Origin: Pseudomonas cichorii
GTDB taxonomy: Bacteria; Pseudomonadota; Gammaproteobacteria; Pseudomonadales; Pseudomonadaceae
DNA length: 64,000 bases
Direction of reading: 5' to 3'
Assembly (NCBI RefSeq): GCF_015471405.1
Contig: NZ_BLVZ01000023.1
Location: forward strand, 1 to 64,000
Shown here: in pieces, positions 17,235-25,223 of the stretch
Layout: every line of letters starts with the position of its first letter
How positions within the stretch are numbered: the first letter of the stretch is position 1
Notes under the pieces: model-generated
Told to the model about the DNA's origin: nothing
The model's input: the letters and a program-made list of their open reading frames with translations, nothing else
The model's database searches: none
Translations under genes and position numbers: made by a program

Positions 17235-18346
17235 GGCTGCCCATCCAGATTGAAATTGAGCGTCAGCAGGGACGTCTTTTCGTTCGCTTCGATGCTGACC
17301 TTCGCGCCCACTGCCCTGGCCATGGCCTGCCAGTGAGTCGGGGACGGAGGTGGAGCATCGCCGCTCAGGACCAGCCGCAGGGCTCGCCCGTCGAAATAGG
17401 TCCCGGACACGCCCCAGTCCTTTTGGCTGTCGAGCCACAGCGTCATGGCCTGTTCCAGCTCGACGATCTGCTGCTGGCGGCTTCGCCAGTCGGTCTGTTC
17501 AGCCTGAAGACGGGACAACACTCGCGCTGCCTGTTGAGCGCTGCCGACTGGTCCGGTCAAGGCTTCGACCTGAGCTTTCCAGGCCGGCACCTGCTGCCAG
17601 AATTGCCCCAACGCCAGCACGCCCCAACAGAAAGCCAGCGCTGCACAAACACCTGCCAGACGAAGCTGGGTTCTGCCAAATGGCAACGCCCGTCGCGGAG
17701 CCTTTGAACGACGATTGCCAGAACGCACCAACAAATTGGGCAGACGGCTCAACGAAGCCCATCGGGAGGGCCATGGCCCGATGACGTCCTCGTTCGGCTG
17801 TCGCCAGTCCTCGGGCAGTTCTCCTAGAACATCCGGCCATACCAGCCAGTGCTGCACGCCATGCTCAGCGCCACGTATCAGGCAGCTGCCTCCCGGATGC
17901 GACCAGCGCAGCATCTCACCCGCCGCCTGCTGAGGCAGCAACTGCATCTCGGCCCACAGGTAATCCGGCGATACACCCAGTGCTTCGCACTCGCTCAACC
18001 AACGCTGAACCTGTGCGCGCTCCACAACCAGCAACTCCAGATGCCCGGCTACCCGCGACAGGCAACTGACCTGCACCTCTTCGGCAGGCTGTTGCAGCAG
18101 GTCCTCCAGCAGCATCGGCCACTCATGAGGTTTGAGACCCGGTGGTGCAGGCACCTGAAAATGGCTGCACTGCGCGGCGGGCATGATCAATGCGAGGGTG
18201 TCCTGCAGAAAGTGCGCAGGCGGCGGCCAGTCGCCGTGCTCGGTGCCCGGCAGGCGTTGCCATTGCCAAGTGCCCGTGACGGCAGGACGCAGCAACAACC
18301 AATGACGCTCCGTCCGGCGTCTGGCACTCCAGCGCTCAAATATCAT
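17231..18346 (-). CDS. gspL: Type II secretion system protein GspL
   Basis: A 371-residue bitopic protein. The ~220-residue cytoplasmic domain resembles an actin-like fold and recruits the ATPase GspE. A membrane helix at about residues 230-250 (LRLAGVCAALAFCWGVLAL) is followed by a periplasmic domain that pairs with GspM. Length and order are typical. The start overlaps the gspJ stop, so the two are coupled. Confidence 0.87.
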   Translation of the reverse strand: MIFERWSARRRTERHWLLLRPAVTGTWQWQRLPGTEHGDWPPPAHFLQDTLALIMPAAQCSHFQVPAPPGLKPHEWPMLLEDLLQQPAEEVQVSCLSRVAGHLELLVVERAQVQRWLSECEALGVSPDYLWAEMQLLPQQAAGEMLRWSHPGGSCLIRGAEHGVQHWLVWPDVLGELPEDWRQPNEDVIGPWPSRWASLSRLPNLLVRSGNRRSKAPRRALPFGRTQLRLAGVCAALAFCWGVLALGQFWQQVPAWKAQVEALTGPVGSAQQAARVLSRLQAEQTDWRSRQQQIVELEQAMTLWLDSQKDWGVSGTYFDGRALRLVLSGDAPPPSPTHWQAMARAVGAKVSIEANEKTSLLTLNFNLDGQP

Positions 18347-18933
18347 GGGCGGCTATCGGGCAAGCTGAAGGTGCAGACATAAGGCGCTCCATGACGCTCG
18401 AACTCAAGTCGCACGCCCCGGTCGGGCTGAAGTGCGACGGTGGAAGGAAACGCCAGCCAGCGGGTTCCCTGATAAAAACTGAAACTGACTTTGTCGACGT
18501 CATCCAGACGCTCGCGACTCTCCCAGCGTGGAGCGCCGACGGCATACAGATCCGCCGAGGTCCACAGGCTCAAACGCCGCTCCCGCGAGTTGAACGCCAA
18601 ACGCTGACGCTGCAATCTCGACTGGCCTTCCACTTCGGGCCAGGCCGTCAAGGCGACCCAGCCCAGTTGATTGGCTGCCGGGTCCCAGTCGAGCCAGCTC
18701 ACCGGCAACGGCAAACGCTTTTCATACAAACGACGCAACACCAGCCCATCAAAACGCCGCTCCAGAGCCAGACAAAACTCCAGCACCACCGGCTCGTTGC
18801 CCGGTTCGGCCAGACGCTCGCGAACCTTGATCCAACCGTTCACCAGAGCTGCCAGCACCACACCGATCACAGCCGTAAGCGCCATCGCCACCAGCAACTC
18901 GATCAAGGTCAAACCGCGTTGCCCATGGCTCAC
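18343..18933 (-). CDS. gspJ: Minor pseudopilin GspJ
   Basis: A 196-residue prepilin-like protein. The class III signal MSHGQRG is cleaved before LTLIELLVAM by the prepilin peptidase (PilD elsewhere in the genome), leaving an N-terminal Leu and the conserved Glu at +5. GspJ forms the pseudopilus tip with GspI and GspK. In classical clusters gspK comes next on the downstream side; here gspL follows directly and gspK lies 11 kb away. Confidence 0.88.
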   Translation of the reverse strand: MSHGQRGLTLIELLVAMALTAVIGVVLAALVNGWIKVRERLAEPGNEPVVLEFCLALERRFDGLVLRRLYEKRLPLPVSWLDWDPAANQLGWVALTAWPEVEGQSRLQRQRLAFNSRERRLSLWTSADLYAVGAPRWESRERLDDVDKVSFSFYQGTRWLAFPSTVALQPDRGVRLEFERHGAPYVCTFSLPDSRP

Positions 18934-19295
18934 GGCCGCACCAGAAAAACGGTGTAATTCCCCAACGGCTCACGCTCGTCACGGGCAGCGAACAGCGCCA
19001 GTTCACCACGACGCAAGTGCTGGACACCGGTCATGCCCAGGTCCATGCGCCAGTAACAAGTGCTTGCGCCTTGCTGCAATTCACCGCTGACCTTGTTGAT
19101 CTGCGGCCAGTAGCGCTCGACACCGAATCGCGCCTCCAGCTCACGGGCACACAGGGCACCGAGTCGATGCTGCTGAACGGCCTGATGCACGGTGATGCGC
19201 TGACGCAACATCTGGCTGACCATCATGGTCATGACCGCCGCGATGCCCAGCGCCACCATCACTTCCAGCAGGGTGAAACCGCGCTGACGCTTCAT
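18930..19295 (-). CDS. gspI: Minor pseudopilin GspI
   Basis: A 121-residue pseudopilin with signal MKRQRG and mature start FTLLEVMVAL, including Glu at +5. GspI seeds pseudopilus assembly as part of the I-J-K tip. Length is normal. Its reading frame overlaps both neighbours by four bases. Confidence 0.9.
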   Translation of the reverse strand: MKRQRGFTLLEVMVALGIAAVMTMMVSQMLRQRITVHQAVQQHRLGALCARELEARFGVERYWPQINKVSGELQQGASTCYWRMDLGMTGVQHLRRGELALFAARDEREPLGNYTVFLVRP

Positions 19296-19729
19296 GGCAG
19301 CTTTACCTGAGTCAGGCTGTTATCGGTGCGCCACTCCCAGCGTTGCTGCCCTTCGGGCCATCGCCAGTTCAGGTTTACCGCTGCACTTACACCCGATGGC
19401 GTGAATATCACGCGGGGCTCGTCAGACACTGGCCAGTCCGCCTGCAACCCTTCGGGCCAGGACTTCATGGGCGGTGCATCCGCGACCCAGCGGGTTTGAT
19501 CCTTGCGGACAAATTCCGGCTGACGACCATTCCAGCGCATCCCCATTACCTGGCCGCTGTGCCGGGCTTGTGCCGCCTGAGTCCGGGCCTCGGCAGCCAG
19601 TTTTTCCAGAGCCTGCTGCATCGGTGCATGGCCCGAATCCAGCCAGGCCACGCTCAGGGCACTGAACAGCCCGATGATCAGCAAGACCACCAGAATTTCC
19701 AGCAGTGAAAAGCCCCGCGAAACCTTCAC
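19292..19729 (-). CDS. gspH: Minor pseudopilin GspH
   Basis: A 145-residue pseudopilin with signal MKVSRG and mature start FSLLEILVVLLIIGLFSAL, Glu at +5. GspH links the tip complex to the GspG shaft. It begins two bases after the gspG stop and overlaps gspI. Confidence 0.88.
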   Translation of the reverse strand: MKVSRGFSLLEILVVLLIIGLFSALSVAWLDSGHAPMQQALEKLAAEARTQAAQARHSGQVMGMRWNGRQPEFVRKDQTRWVADAPPMKSWPEGLQADWPVSDEPRVIFTPSGVSAAVNLNWRWPEGQQRWEWRTDNSLTQVKLP

Positions 19730-19731
19730 GC

Positions 19732-20169
19732 CTAGAGGTTCCAGTTACCAATATCGCCATCGGTACCCTCACCGCCCTGCGCTCCGTCGGCACCCAGCGA
19801 GTAGATATCGATGCGCCCGCGCTCACCGGGAGCGCGATAGTGATACGGGTTGCCCCACGGGTCCGCTGGCAGGCGACGGATGTAGCCATCGGCTCGCCAT
19901 GAACGCGCCAGTGGCTCGACCGTTGGCGCACTGGTCAGAGCGGCAAGGCCTTGTTCGGTGCTGGGGTAGCGCAGGTTATCGAGGCGATACATGTCCAGCG
20001 CCTGCTCAAGAGTGGACAGGTCGGCCAAGACTTTCTGACGCATGGCCTTGTCCTGATTGCCCAGGACACTGGGCGCAACCACGGCAATCAACAGACCGAT
20101 GATGAAAATCACCACCATGATTTCCATCAGCGTGAAGCCGCGCTGGCGGCGTGAAGCAGGCTTGGACAT
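19732..20169 (-). CDS. gspG: Major pseudopilin GspG
   Basis: A 145-residue protein that forms the pseudopilus shaft. The signal MSKPASRRQRG precedes FTLMEIMVVIFIIGLLIAVV. The C-terminal half has the GspG core (YRLDNLRYPSTEQGLAAL, DPWGNPYHYRAPGERG, YSLGADGAQGGEGTDGDI), which carries the calcium-site residues of the family. ATG at 20169 is preferred to one 15 bases upstream because GGAG lies nine bases before it. Confidence 0.95.
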   Translation of the reverse strand: MSKPASRRQRGFTLMEIMVVIFIIGLLIAVVAPSVLGNQDKAMRQKVLADLSTLEQALDMYRLDNLRYPSTEQGLAALTSAPTVEPLARSWRADGYIRRLPADPWGNPYHYRAPGERGRIDIYSLGADGAQGGEGTDGDIGNWNL

Positions 20170-20187
20170 AAGACGGTTCTCCATGAG

Positions 20188-21390
20188 TCAGAAAGTAAGC
20201 CCCTGGTTGAGCTGCATGATCGGCAACAGCACAGCCAGGACGATGAACAGCACGACGCCGCCCATCACCAGAATCATCAAGGGCTCGAACAAGGCCATGA
20301 GCATGTCCACATGGCGGGTGAAGCCGCGCTCCTGGTTGTCCGCAACCCGTTCGAGCATGTCCGGCAAGGTTCCACTCGCCTCGCCACTGGCGACCATGTT
20401 GAGCAGCAGCGGCGGAAAGTGGCCGGCAGCGTTCAAGGCGCGGTGCAGGCTGACGCCGCCTTCCACTTGCTCACGAACGGTTTCCAGTGCCCGATGCACT
20501 TCACGGTTGCCCACTGTTGCAGTCGCCACTTGCAAGGCTTCGAGCAACGGCACACCACTGCCCACCAGAATTGCCAGACTGCGGGCCAGTCGTGCGCTTT
20601 CCAGCACCGTCAGCAACGGACCAACCTTGGGCAGGCGCAGCAGGCTGCGGTCCAGGCGCAATCGCCAATGCGCCTTGCGCAGCAGAACCCCCGCGCCCAC
20701 GGCGGCAAGCAGCGTCAGCACCAACAGCCAAGGACCGATATGCACCAGCCCTTCGCTGATGCCGATCAGCAGTTGGGTAATCAGCGGCAGGCTCTGCCCG
20801 GTGTGGCTGAATTGCTCGGTGAGCTTGGGCACCACGAAAGTCATCAGGCCAATGACCACGGCCAGAGAAACCAGCATCAGCACTGCCGGATAGATCATGG
20901 CGGTACGGGCCTTGTGGCGCTGACGCTGGACTTGCTCAAGGTGCTCGGCAAGACGCTCCAGCACCGGCGCCAGCTTGCCGGAACGTTCGCCCGCCTCCAC
21001 CAGCGCGCAATACAGCCCCGTGAACAGGCCACCTTGCCGACGCAGGCTCTGAGCCAGACTATGCCCTTCCCCCAGCGCACCGCGCACGGCCACCAACAGG
21101 TTGCGAATCGCAGGCTCGGCCAGTTGTCGTTCAAGTGTCCCCAGGGCATCCACCAGCGGAATACCGGCGCTCAACAGCGTCGCCAACTGGCGTGTCAATT
21201 CACATAGCTGGGTGTGATTGAGGCGCTGGCCACGAGGGCTGCGTGAAGCCGAATCCTGAATCTGCAAGTCGCGGGCGAACAGACCTTGCTCGCGCAAGAG
21301 CTGTCGGGCATGACGCTCGCTTTCCGCTTGAAGGCTGGCCTTGCGCGTGCGTCCTGCCGGGTCGAGGGCCTGATAGCGATAAGTCGGCAT
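20188..21390 (-). CDS. gspF: Type II secretion inner-membrane platform protein GspF
   Basis: A 400-residue polytopic protein with two GspF domains, each about 120 residues (FTRQLATLLSAGIPL-type motif LCELTRQLATLLSAGIPLVD near 65, and SARLARSLAILVGSGVPLLE near 268), and three membrane helices at about 170, 220 and 375. GspF connects the GspE ATPase to pseudopilus assembly. It starts three bases after the gspE stop. Normal length. Confidence 0.95.
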   Translation of the reverse strand: MPTYRYQALDPAGRTRKASLQAESERHARQLLREQGLFARDLQIQDSASRSPRGQRLNHTQLCELTRQLATLLSAGIPLVDALGTLERQLAEPAIRNLLVAVRGALGEGHSLAQSLRRQGGLFTGLYCALVEAGERSGKLAPVLERLAEHLEQVQRQRHKARTAMIYPAVLMLVSLAVVIGLMTFVVPKLTEQFSHTGQSLPLITQLLIGISEGLVHIGPWLLVLTLLAAVGAGVLLRKAHWRLRLDRSLLRLPKVGPLLTVLESARLARSLAILVGSGVPLLEALQVATATVGNREVHRALETVREQVEGGVSLHRALNAAGHFPPLLLNMVASGEASGTLPDMLERVADNQERGFTRHVDMLMALFEPLMILVMGGVVLFIVLAVLLPIMQLNQGLTF

Positions 21391-21393
21391 CGG

Positions 21394-22854
21394 TCAGCCC
21401 CGCACGGCGCGCAAGACCTGCGCCAGGCTGGTTTCGCCTCGACGCAGGCATTCGGTGGCCATGGCGACAAGGCTCTGTCGCTTGTCGGCCAGATAATCAT
21501 GCATCGCGACTTCGCTGGCCCCGTCGTACAGCAAGGCAATCAGGCCGGCGTCCAGCTCGATGAATTCGTATAACCCCATGCGACCGTCATAGCCACTGCC
21601 CTGACAGGCGTCGCAACCCTGAGGATGAAAGCTTTCGGTGAGCCCGGCCAGCTCGGGCCATAACATCCGTTCGGCGTCCTGCAACGGTTGCGGGACCGCG
21701 CAATGGCACAAGCGGCGCACCAGTCGCTGGGCCAGCACGCCCTTGAGGGTCGAGGCGATGAGGAAGGGTTCGATGCCCATGTCCCGCAGGCGGGTCACCG
21801 CGCCCACCGCGCTGTTGGTGTGCAGGGTGGAAAGCACCAGATGCCCGGTGAGACTGGCCTGCACAGCGATCTGCGCCGTTTCCCGGTCGCGAATTTCGCC
21901 GAGCATGATGACGTCCGGGTCCTGACGCAGAATGGCCCGCAAGCCATTGGCAAAGGTCATTCCGGCCTTGGGATTGATCGCGGTCTGGCCGATGCCGGTA
22001 ATGGCGTACTCGACCGGATCTTCCACGGTCAGAATGTTGCAGGAACCATCGTTGAGGCTGTTCAGGCTGGCGTAGAGCGTGGTGGTCTTGCCCGAGCCGG
22101 TCGGGCCGGTGCTGAGCACGATTCCATTGGGGCGTTGCAGACAGGCTCGCAGCCCTTGCTCCACTTCAAACGGCATACCGAGGTTACCCAGGTCCAACAG
22201 GCTCGCCTGCTTGTCCAGCACCCGCATCACCACGCGCTCGCCGTGAATGCCCGGCAAGGTCGAGACACGAATGTCCACTTCACGCCCGGCAGAGCGCAGG
22301 GTAATCCGGCCATCCTGGGGCTGGCGTTTTTCGGCGATATCCAGACGGGCCATGACCTTGATCCGCGACACCAGCATCGTCGACAACGCACGCGGCGGCC
22401 GCAGCACTTCACGCATGTGGCCATCGATGCGCAGGCGAATCACCAGGCTGGCCTCGAAGGTTTCCACATGAATATCCGAGGCGCGCAAGCGCAAGGCTTC
22501 GCCGAACAGGCCGTTGATCAAGCGAATGACCGGCGCGTCGTTATCGTTCTCCAGCAAGTCTTCGATCTTGGGCAGTTCGCTCATCAGGCTGTCGAGGTCA
22601 ACCTGCTCGCCAATGCCATCGATCAACGCAGCGGTCGCCGACTCGCCGGCCTGATAAAGCGCCCCAAGCCGGGTTTCATAATCCTGGGTGGAAAGATGCT
22701 CCACCGCGCTCGGCACACCATGCACGCGCATCACTTCCTGCAGGGTGTCGGTGTCGCTCCCGGCGCGCAGCCACAGTTGCCAGCCCGTGTCGGCCGGCAC
22801 TCTGGCGACGCCGGTCTGGCGTGCGATGCGATACGGCAGCAGCGCGTTCACCAT
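21394..22854 (-). CDS. gspE: Type II secretion ATPase GspE
   Basis: A 486-residue hexameric ATPase on the cytoplasmic face that powers pseudopilus extension. Walker A is GPTGSGKTTT (about 247-256), the Asp box includes ILTVEDPVEY, and Walker B is DPDVIMLGEIRD (about 310). The tetracysteine zinc region is present but atypical: the first pair reads C-H-C rather than CxxC, while the second is normal (CDACQGSGYDGR). Its start overlaps the end of gspD by a few bases. Confidence 0.95.
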   Translation of the reverse strand: MVNALLPYRIARQTGVARVPADTGWQLWLRAGSDTDTLQEVMRVHGVPSAVEHLSTQDYETRLGALYQAGESATAALIDGIGEQVDLDSLMSELPKIEDLLENDNDAPVIRLINGLFGEALRLRASDIHVETFEASLVIRLRIDGHMREVLRPPRALSTMLVSRIKVMARLDIAEKRQPQDGRITLRSAGREVDIRVSTLPGIHGERVVMRVLDKQASLLDLGNLGMPFEVEQGLRACLQRPNGIVLSTGPTGSGKTTTLYASLNSLNDGSCNILTVEDPVEYAITGIGQTAINPKAGMTFANGLRAILRQDPDVIMLGEIRDRETAQIAVQASLTGHLVLSTLHTNSAVGAVTRLRDMGIEPFLIASTLKGVLAQRLVRRLCHCAVPQPLQDAERMLWPELAGLTESFHPQGCDACQGSGYDGRMGLYEFIELDAGLIALLYDGASEVAMHDYLADKRQSLVAMATECLRRGETSLAQVLRAVRG

Positions 22855-24791
22855 GCGCCCTGGTCCAGACGTTCGCGACTGGCCGGAAACAATTGCAGCA
22901 ACGGATCACCATCGCTCGCACCGGGAAGCGCCAGCGACGTGTTGGCCTTGAGATTTCGGTATTTCTCGCTGCTGAGCTGAGCCAGCGTCTCGCCGTCGCG
23001 CACGATGCGCGGGCGGATGAATACCATCAGGTTCTGTTTGACCCGCTGAGTCGCATCGGAACGAAACAGTCGGCCCAGCACCGGAATGTCACCCAGCAAC
23101 GGCACCCGTTGATCGCTGGTGCTGGACTCGTCACCGATCAGGCCGCCCAGCACCACAAGGCCGTTGTCCTCGACCATGACCTTGGTCTTGATTTCGCGCT
23201 TGTTGGTGATGACATCGCTGGCGCTGGTGCTGTCGGCAATCGACGAGACTTCTTGCACGATATCCAGGCGCACGGTGTTGTCGATGTTGATCTGCGGCTT
23301 GATGCGCAGCTTTACACCCACTTCCTTGCGCTCGATGGTCTGGTAGGGGTTGGTATTGTCCTGCGTCACCGAGCCGGTCACGAACGGCACTTCCTGCCCC
23401 ACCAGAATCGACGCCTCGGCGTTATCCAGCGTCAGCAGTGTCGGCGTCGACAGGAGGTTGAAACCGCTCTGGCTTTTCAGGGCATTGAGCAAGGCCAGAA
23501 AATTCAGCCCGCCACCGCTCAGGTTGCCGACCCCGGCTGTCACGCCCTGAACCCCGGACAACAACTGTCCCAGGCCTGCTGTATCCCCGGACTGCACCAG
23601 CGCGCCTACGCTGGTGACGCTCGCGGCATTGCCACTGAAGTTGATCGCGCCGCCACCAAAATTGTCGCCCTGAAACAACCATTGCACGCCCAGTTCCTGA
23701 GCGCGGGTGTCCGAGACTTCGGCAATGATGGCCTCGACCACCACTTGGGCACGCCGGATATCCAGTTGCTCGACGATGCTGCGATAGGCCGTCAATTCGC
23801 TATCCGGCCCGACCATCACCACGGCGTTGGTGCCTTCCTCATATTCCATGCGAATGCCCGAAGTACTCACCGGCAGGGACTTCTCGCTCCCTTGGGCTGA
23901 AGATGTCGGCGCGGCGGCGTCCTGACTGAGCCCGCGCAGAACCTTGACCACTTCCGCCGCATTGGCATGGCGCAGATAGATCACCACGGTGTTGGCGTTA
24001 TGCAGCGGGTCGTAGGGTTTATCCAGTTGCTTGAGCAAGGCCCGCACACGTGCGCGGCTGTCGGTGCTGCCGCGTACCAGCAAAGCGTTGCTGCGCGGGT
24101 CGGCCACCACTTGCGCACTGTCAGCACCTTGCTCGCGGGCCAGCAGGCGCGTGACCAGTTGCGCGGTGTCATTGGCATTGGCGTTTTTCAGCGGCAGCAC
24201 TTCCAGAGGTTCCTGGCTGACCTGATCGAGTTGCACCAGAAGGCTGTCGATACGATCCAGGTTGCTGCGCCAGTCGGTAATCACCAACAGGTTGGCCGAA
24301 GGGTACGGCGTGATAACCCCCACTCGGGGATCGATCAGCGGCTTGAGGATATTGAGCATCTGTTCGCTGGCGGCATTGCGCACATTGAAGACGCGGGTCG
24401 CCATGCCGTCGTTGGCCTGCGCTGCATTGCGCCCCGACTCCACCGGCACGGGCTCCAGGCGAGCGGCCTGATCCGGGACGATCTTCACACTGCCGTTCGG
24501 CAGGTCCACCGCTGCAAAACCCTGGGCACGCAATTGAGCCAGGAAGATATCGTAGATTTCTTCACTGCCCAGCATCTCGCTGCTGCGCACCGTGACCTTG
24601 CCCTTGACCCGTGGATCAATGATGAACGTGGTGTGGGTGATGCGCGAAACGCTGTCGATGAACTCGCTGAGTTCGGTATCGACAAAGTTGACCTCGTACA
24701 GCGGCTCTTCTTCGGCGCTTACACCGGTCAGGGTCAGAGCACATAGCAGGAGAGCAAGACGCAGTGGCTGCTTGAAACGATTGATGGTCAT
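22848..24791 (-). CDS. gspD: Type II secretion outer-membrane secretin GspD
   Basis: A 647-residue secretin with a Sec signal peptide (cleavage near GVSA-EEE). The N0 domain comes first (EVNFVDTELSEFIDSVSRIT), then three N1-N3 repeats, then the C-terminal secretin barrel (VEAIIAEVSDTRAQELGVQW; LLSTPTLLTLDNAEASILVG; VPLLGDIPVLGRLF). A Ser/Gly-rich loop inside N3 is usual. The C-terminal S-domain that binds a pilotin is short, and no pilotin gene is nearby. It starts three bases past the gspC stop. Confidence 0.96.
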   Translation of the reverse strand: MTINRFKQPLRLALLLCALTLTGVSAEEEPLYEVNFVDTELSEFIDSVSRITHTTFIIDPRVKGKVTVRSSEMLGSEEIYDIFLAQLRAQGFAAVDLPNGSVKIVPDQAARLEPVPVESGRNAAQANDGMATRVFNVRNAASEQMLNILKPLIDPRVGVITPYPSANLLVITDWRSNLDRIDSLLVQLDQVSQEPLEVLPLKNANANDTAQLVTRLLAREQGADSAQVVADPRSNALLVRGSTDSRARVRALLKQLDKPYDPLHNANTVVIYLRHANAAEVVKVLRGLSQDAAAPTSSAQGSEKSLPVSTSGIRMEYEEGTNAVVMVGPDSELTAYRSIVEQLDIRRAQVVVEAIIAEVSDTRAQELGVQWLFQGDNFGGGAINFSGNAASVTSVGALVQSGDTAGLGQLLSGVQGVTAGVGNLSGGGLNFLALLNALKSQSGFNLLSTPTLLTLDNAEASILVGQEVPFVTGSVTQDNTNPYQTIERKEVGVKLRIKPQINIDNTVRLDIVQEVSSIADSTSASDVITNKREIKTKVMVEDNGLVVLGGLIGDESSTSDQRVPLLGDIPVLGRLFRSDATQRVKQNLMVFIRPRIVRDGETLAQLSSEKYRNLKANTSLALPGASDGDPLLQLFPASRERLDQGAW

Positions 24792-24794
24792 TGC

Positions 24795-25223
24795 TTATCC
24801 CTGTTGCTTGAAGCCGAAGAACGGCCGTTGCGCAGGCCATGGCAAACGTTCGAGCTTGCCGTTGTTGTCGAACACCATGCCCAGCTCATCGATGTCATGC
24901 AGAGAAACGCCGGGGGCCAGTTTCTGGCCGCGGCCCAGGGTGCGCTGGCGTTGCTCGAAACGCAGCACCACCACTGTGGCGCTCAGGGGAATGGCCTTGA
25001 GGCTGCCCAGGTATTCGATGCCCAGCGTGGTCAGGGGCAGCTCATTACTGAGAATGGGGCCGGCTCGCCAATGGCTGCTCAACAGACCGGCCACTGGAGC
25101 CGTTGGCGCGCTGCCGGTGGTCGGTTGCGCCGAGCCATGCCAGGCCTGCAACACACACTGCGCCGCCAGCCAGCCGATCAGCATCACCAGAAACACATGG
25201 CTCGCCCAGACCAGACGAATCAT
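24795..25223 (-). CDS. gspC: Short GspC-like type II secretion protein
   Basis: A 142-residue bitopic protein: a membrane helix at about residues 5-25 (WASHVFLVMLIGWLAAQCVL), a Pro/Thr linker, and a domain resembling the GspC homology region (LPLTTLGIEYLGSL, VVLRFEQRQRTLGRGQKLAPGV cut short here, then LGMVFDNNGKLERLPW). Typical GspC proteins are about 270-300 residues and end in a PDZ or coiled-coil domain that selects substrates; neither is present. Its ATG overlaps the stop of the SoxB-like gene. The assignment rests on topology, the homology-region match and position. Confidence 0.75.
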   Translation of the reverse strand: MIRLVWASHVFLVMLIGWLAAQCVLQAWHGSAQPTTGSAPTAPVAGLLSSHWRAGPILSNELPLTTLGIEYLGSLKAIPLSATVVVLRFEQRQRTLGRGQKLAPGVSLHDIDELGMVFDNNGKLERLPWPAQRPFFGFKQQG

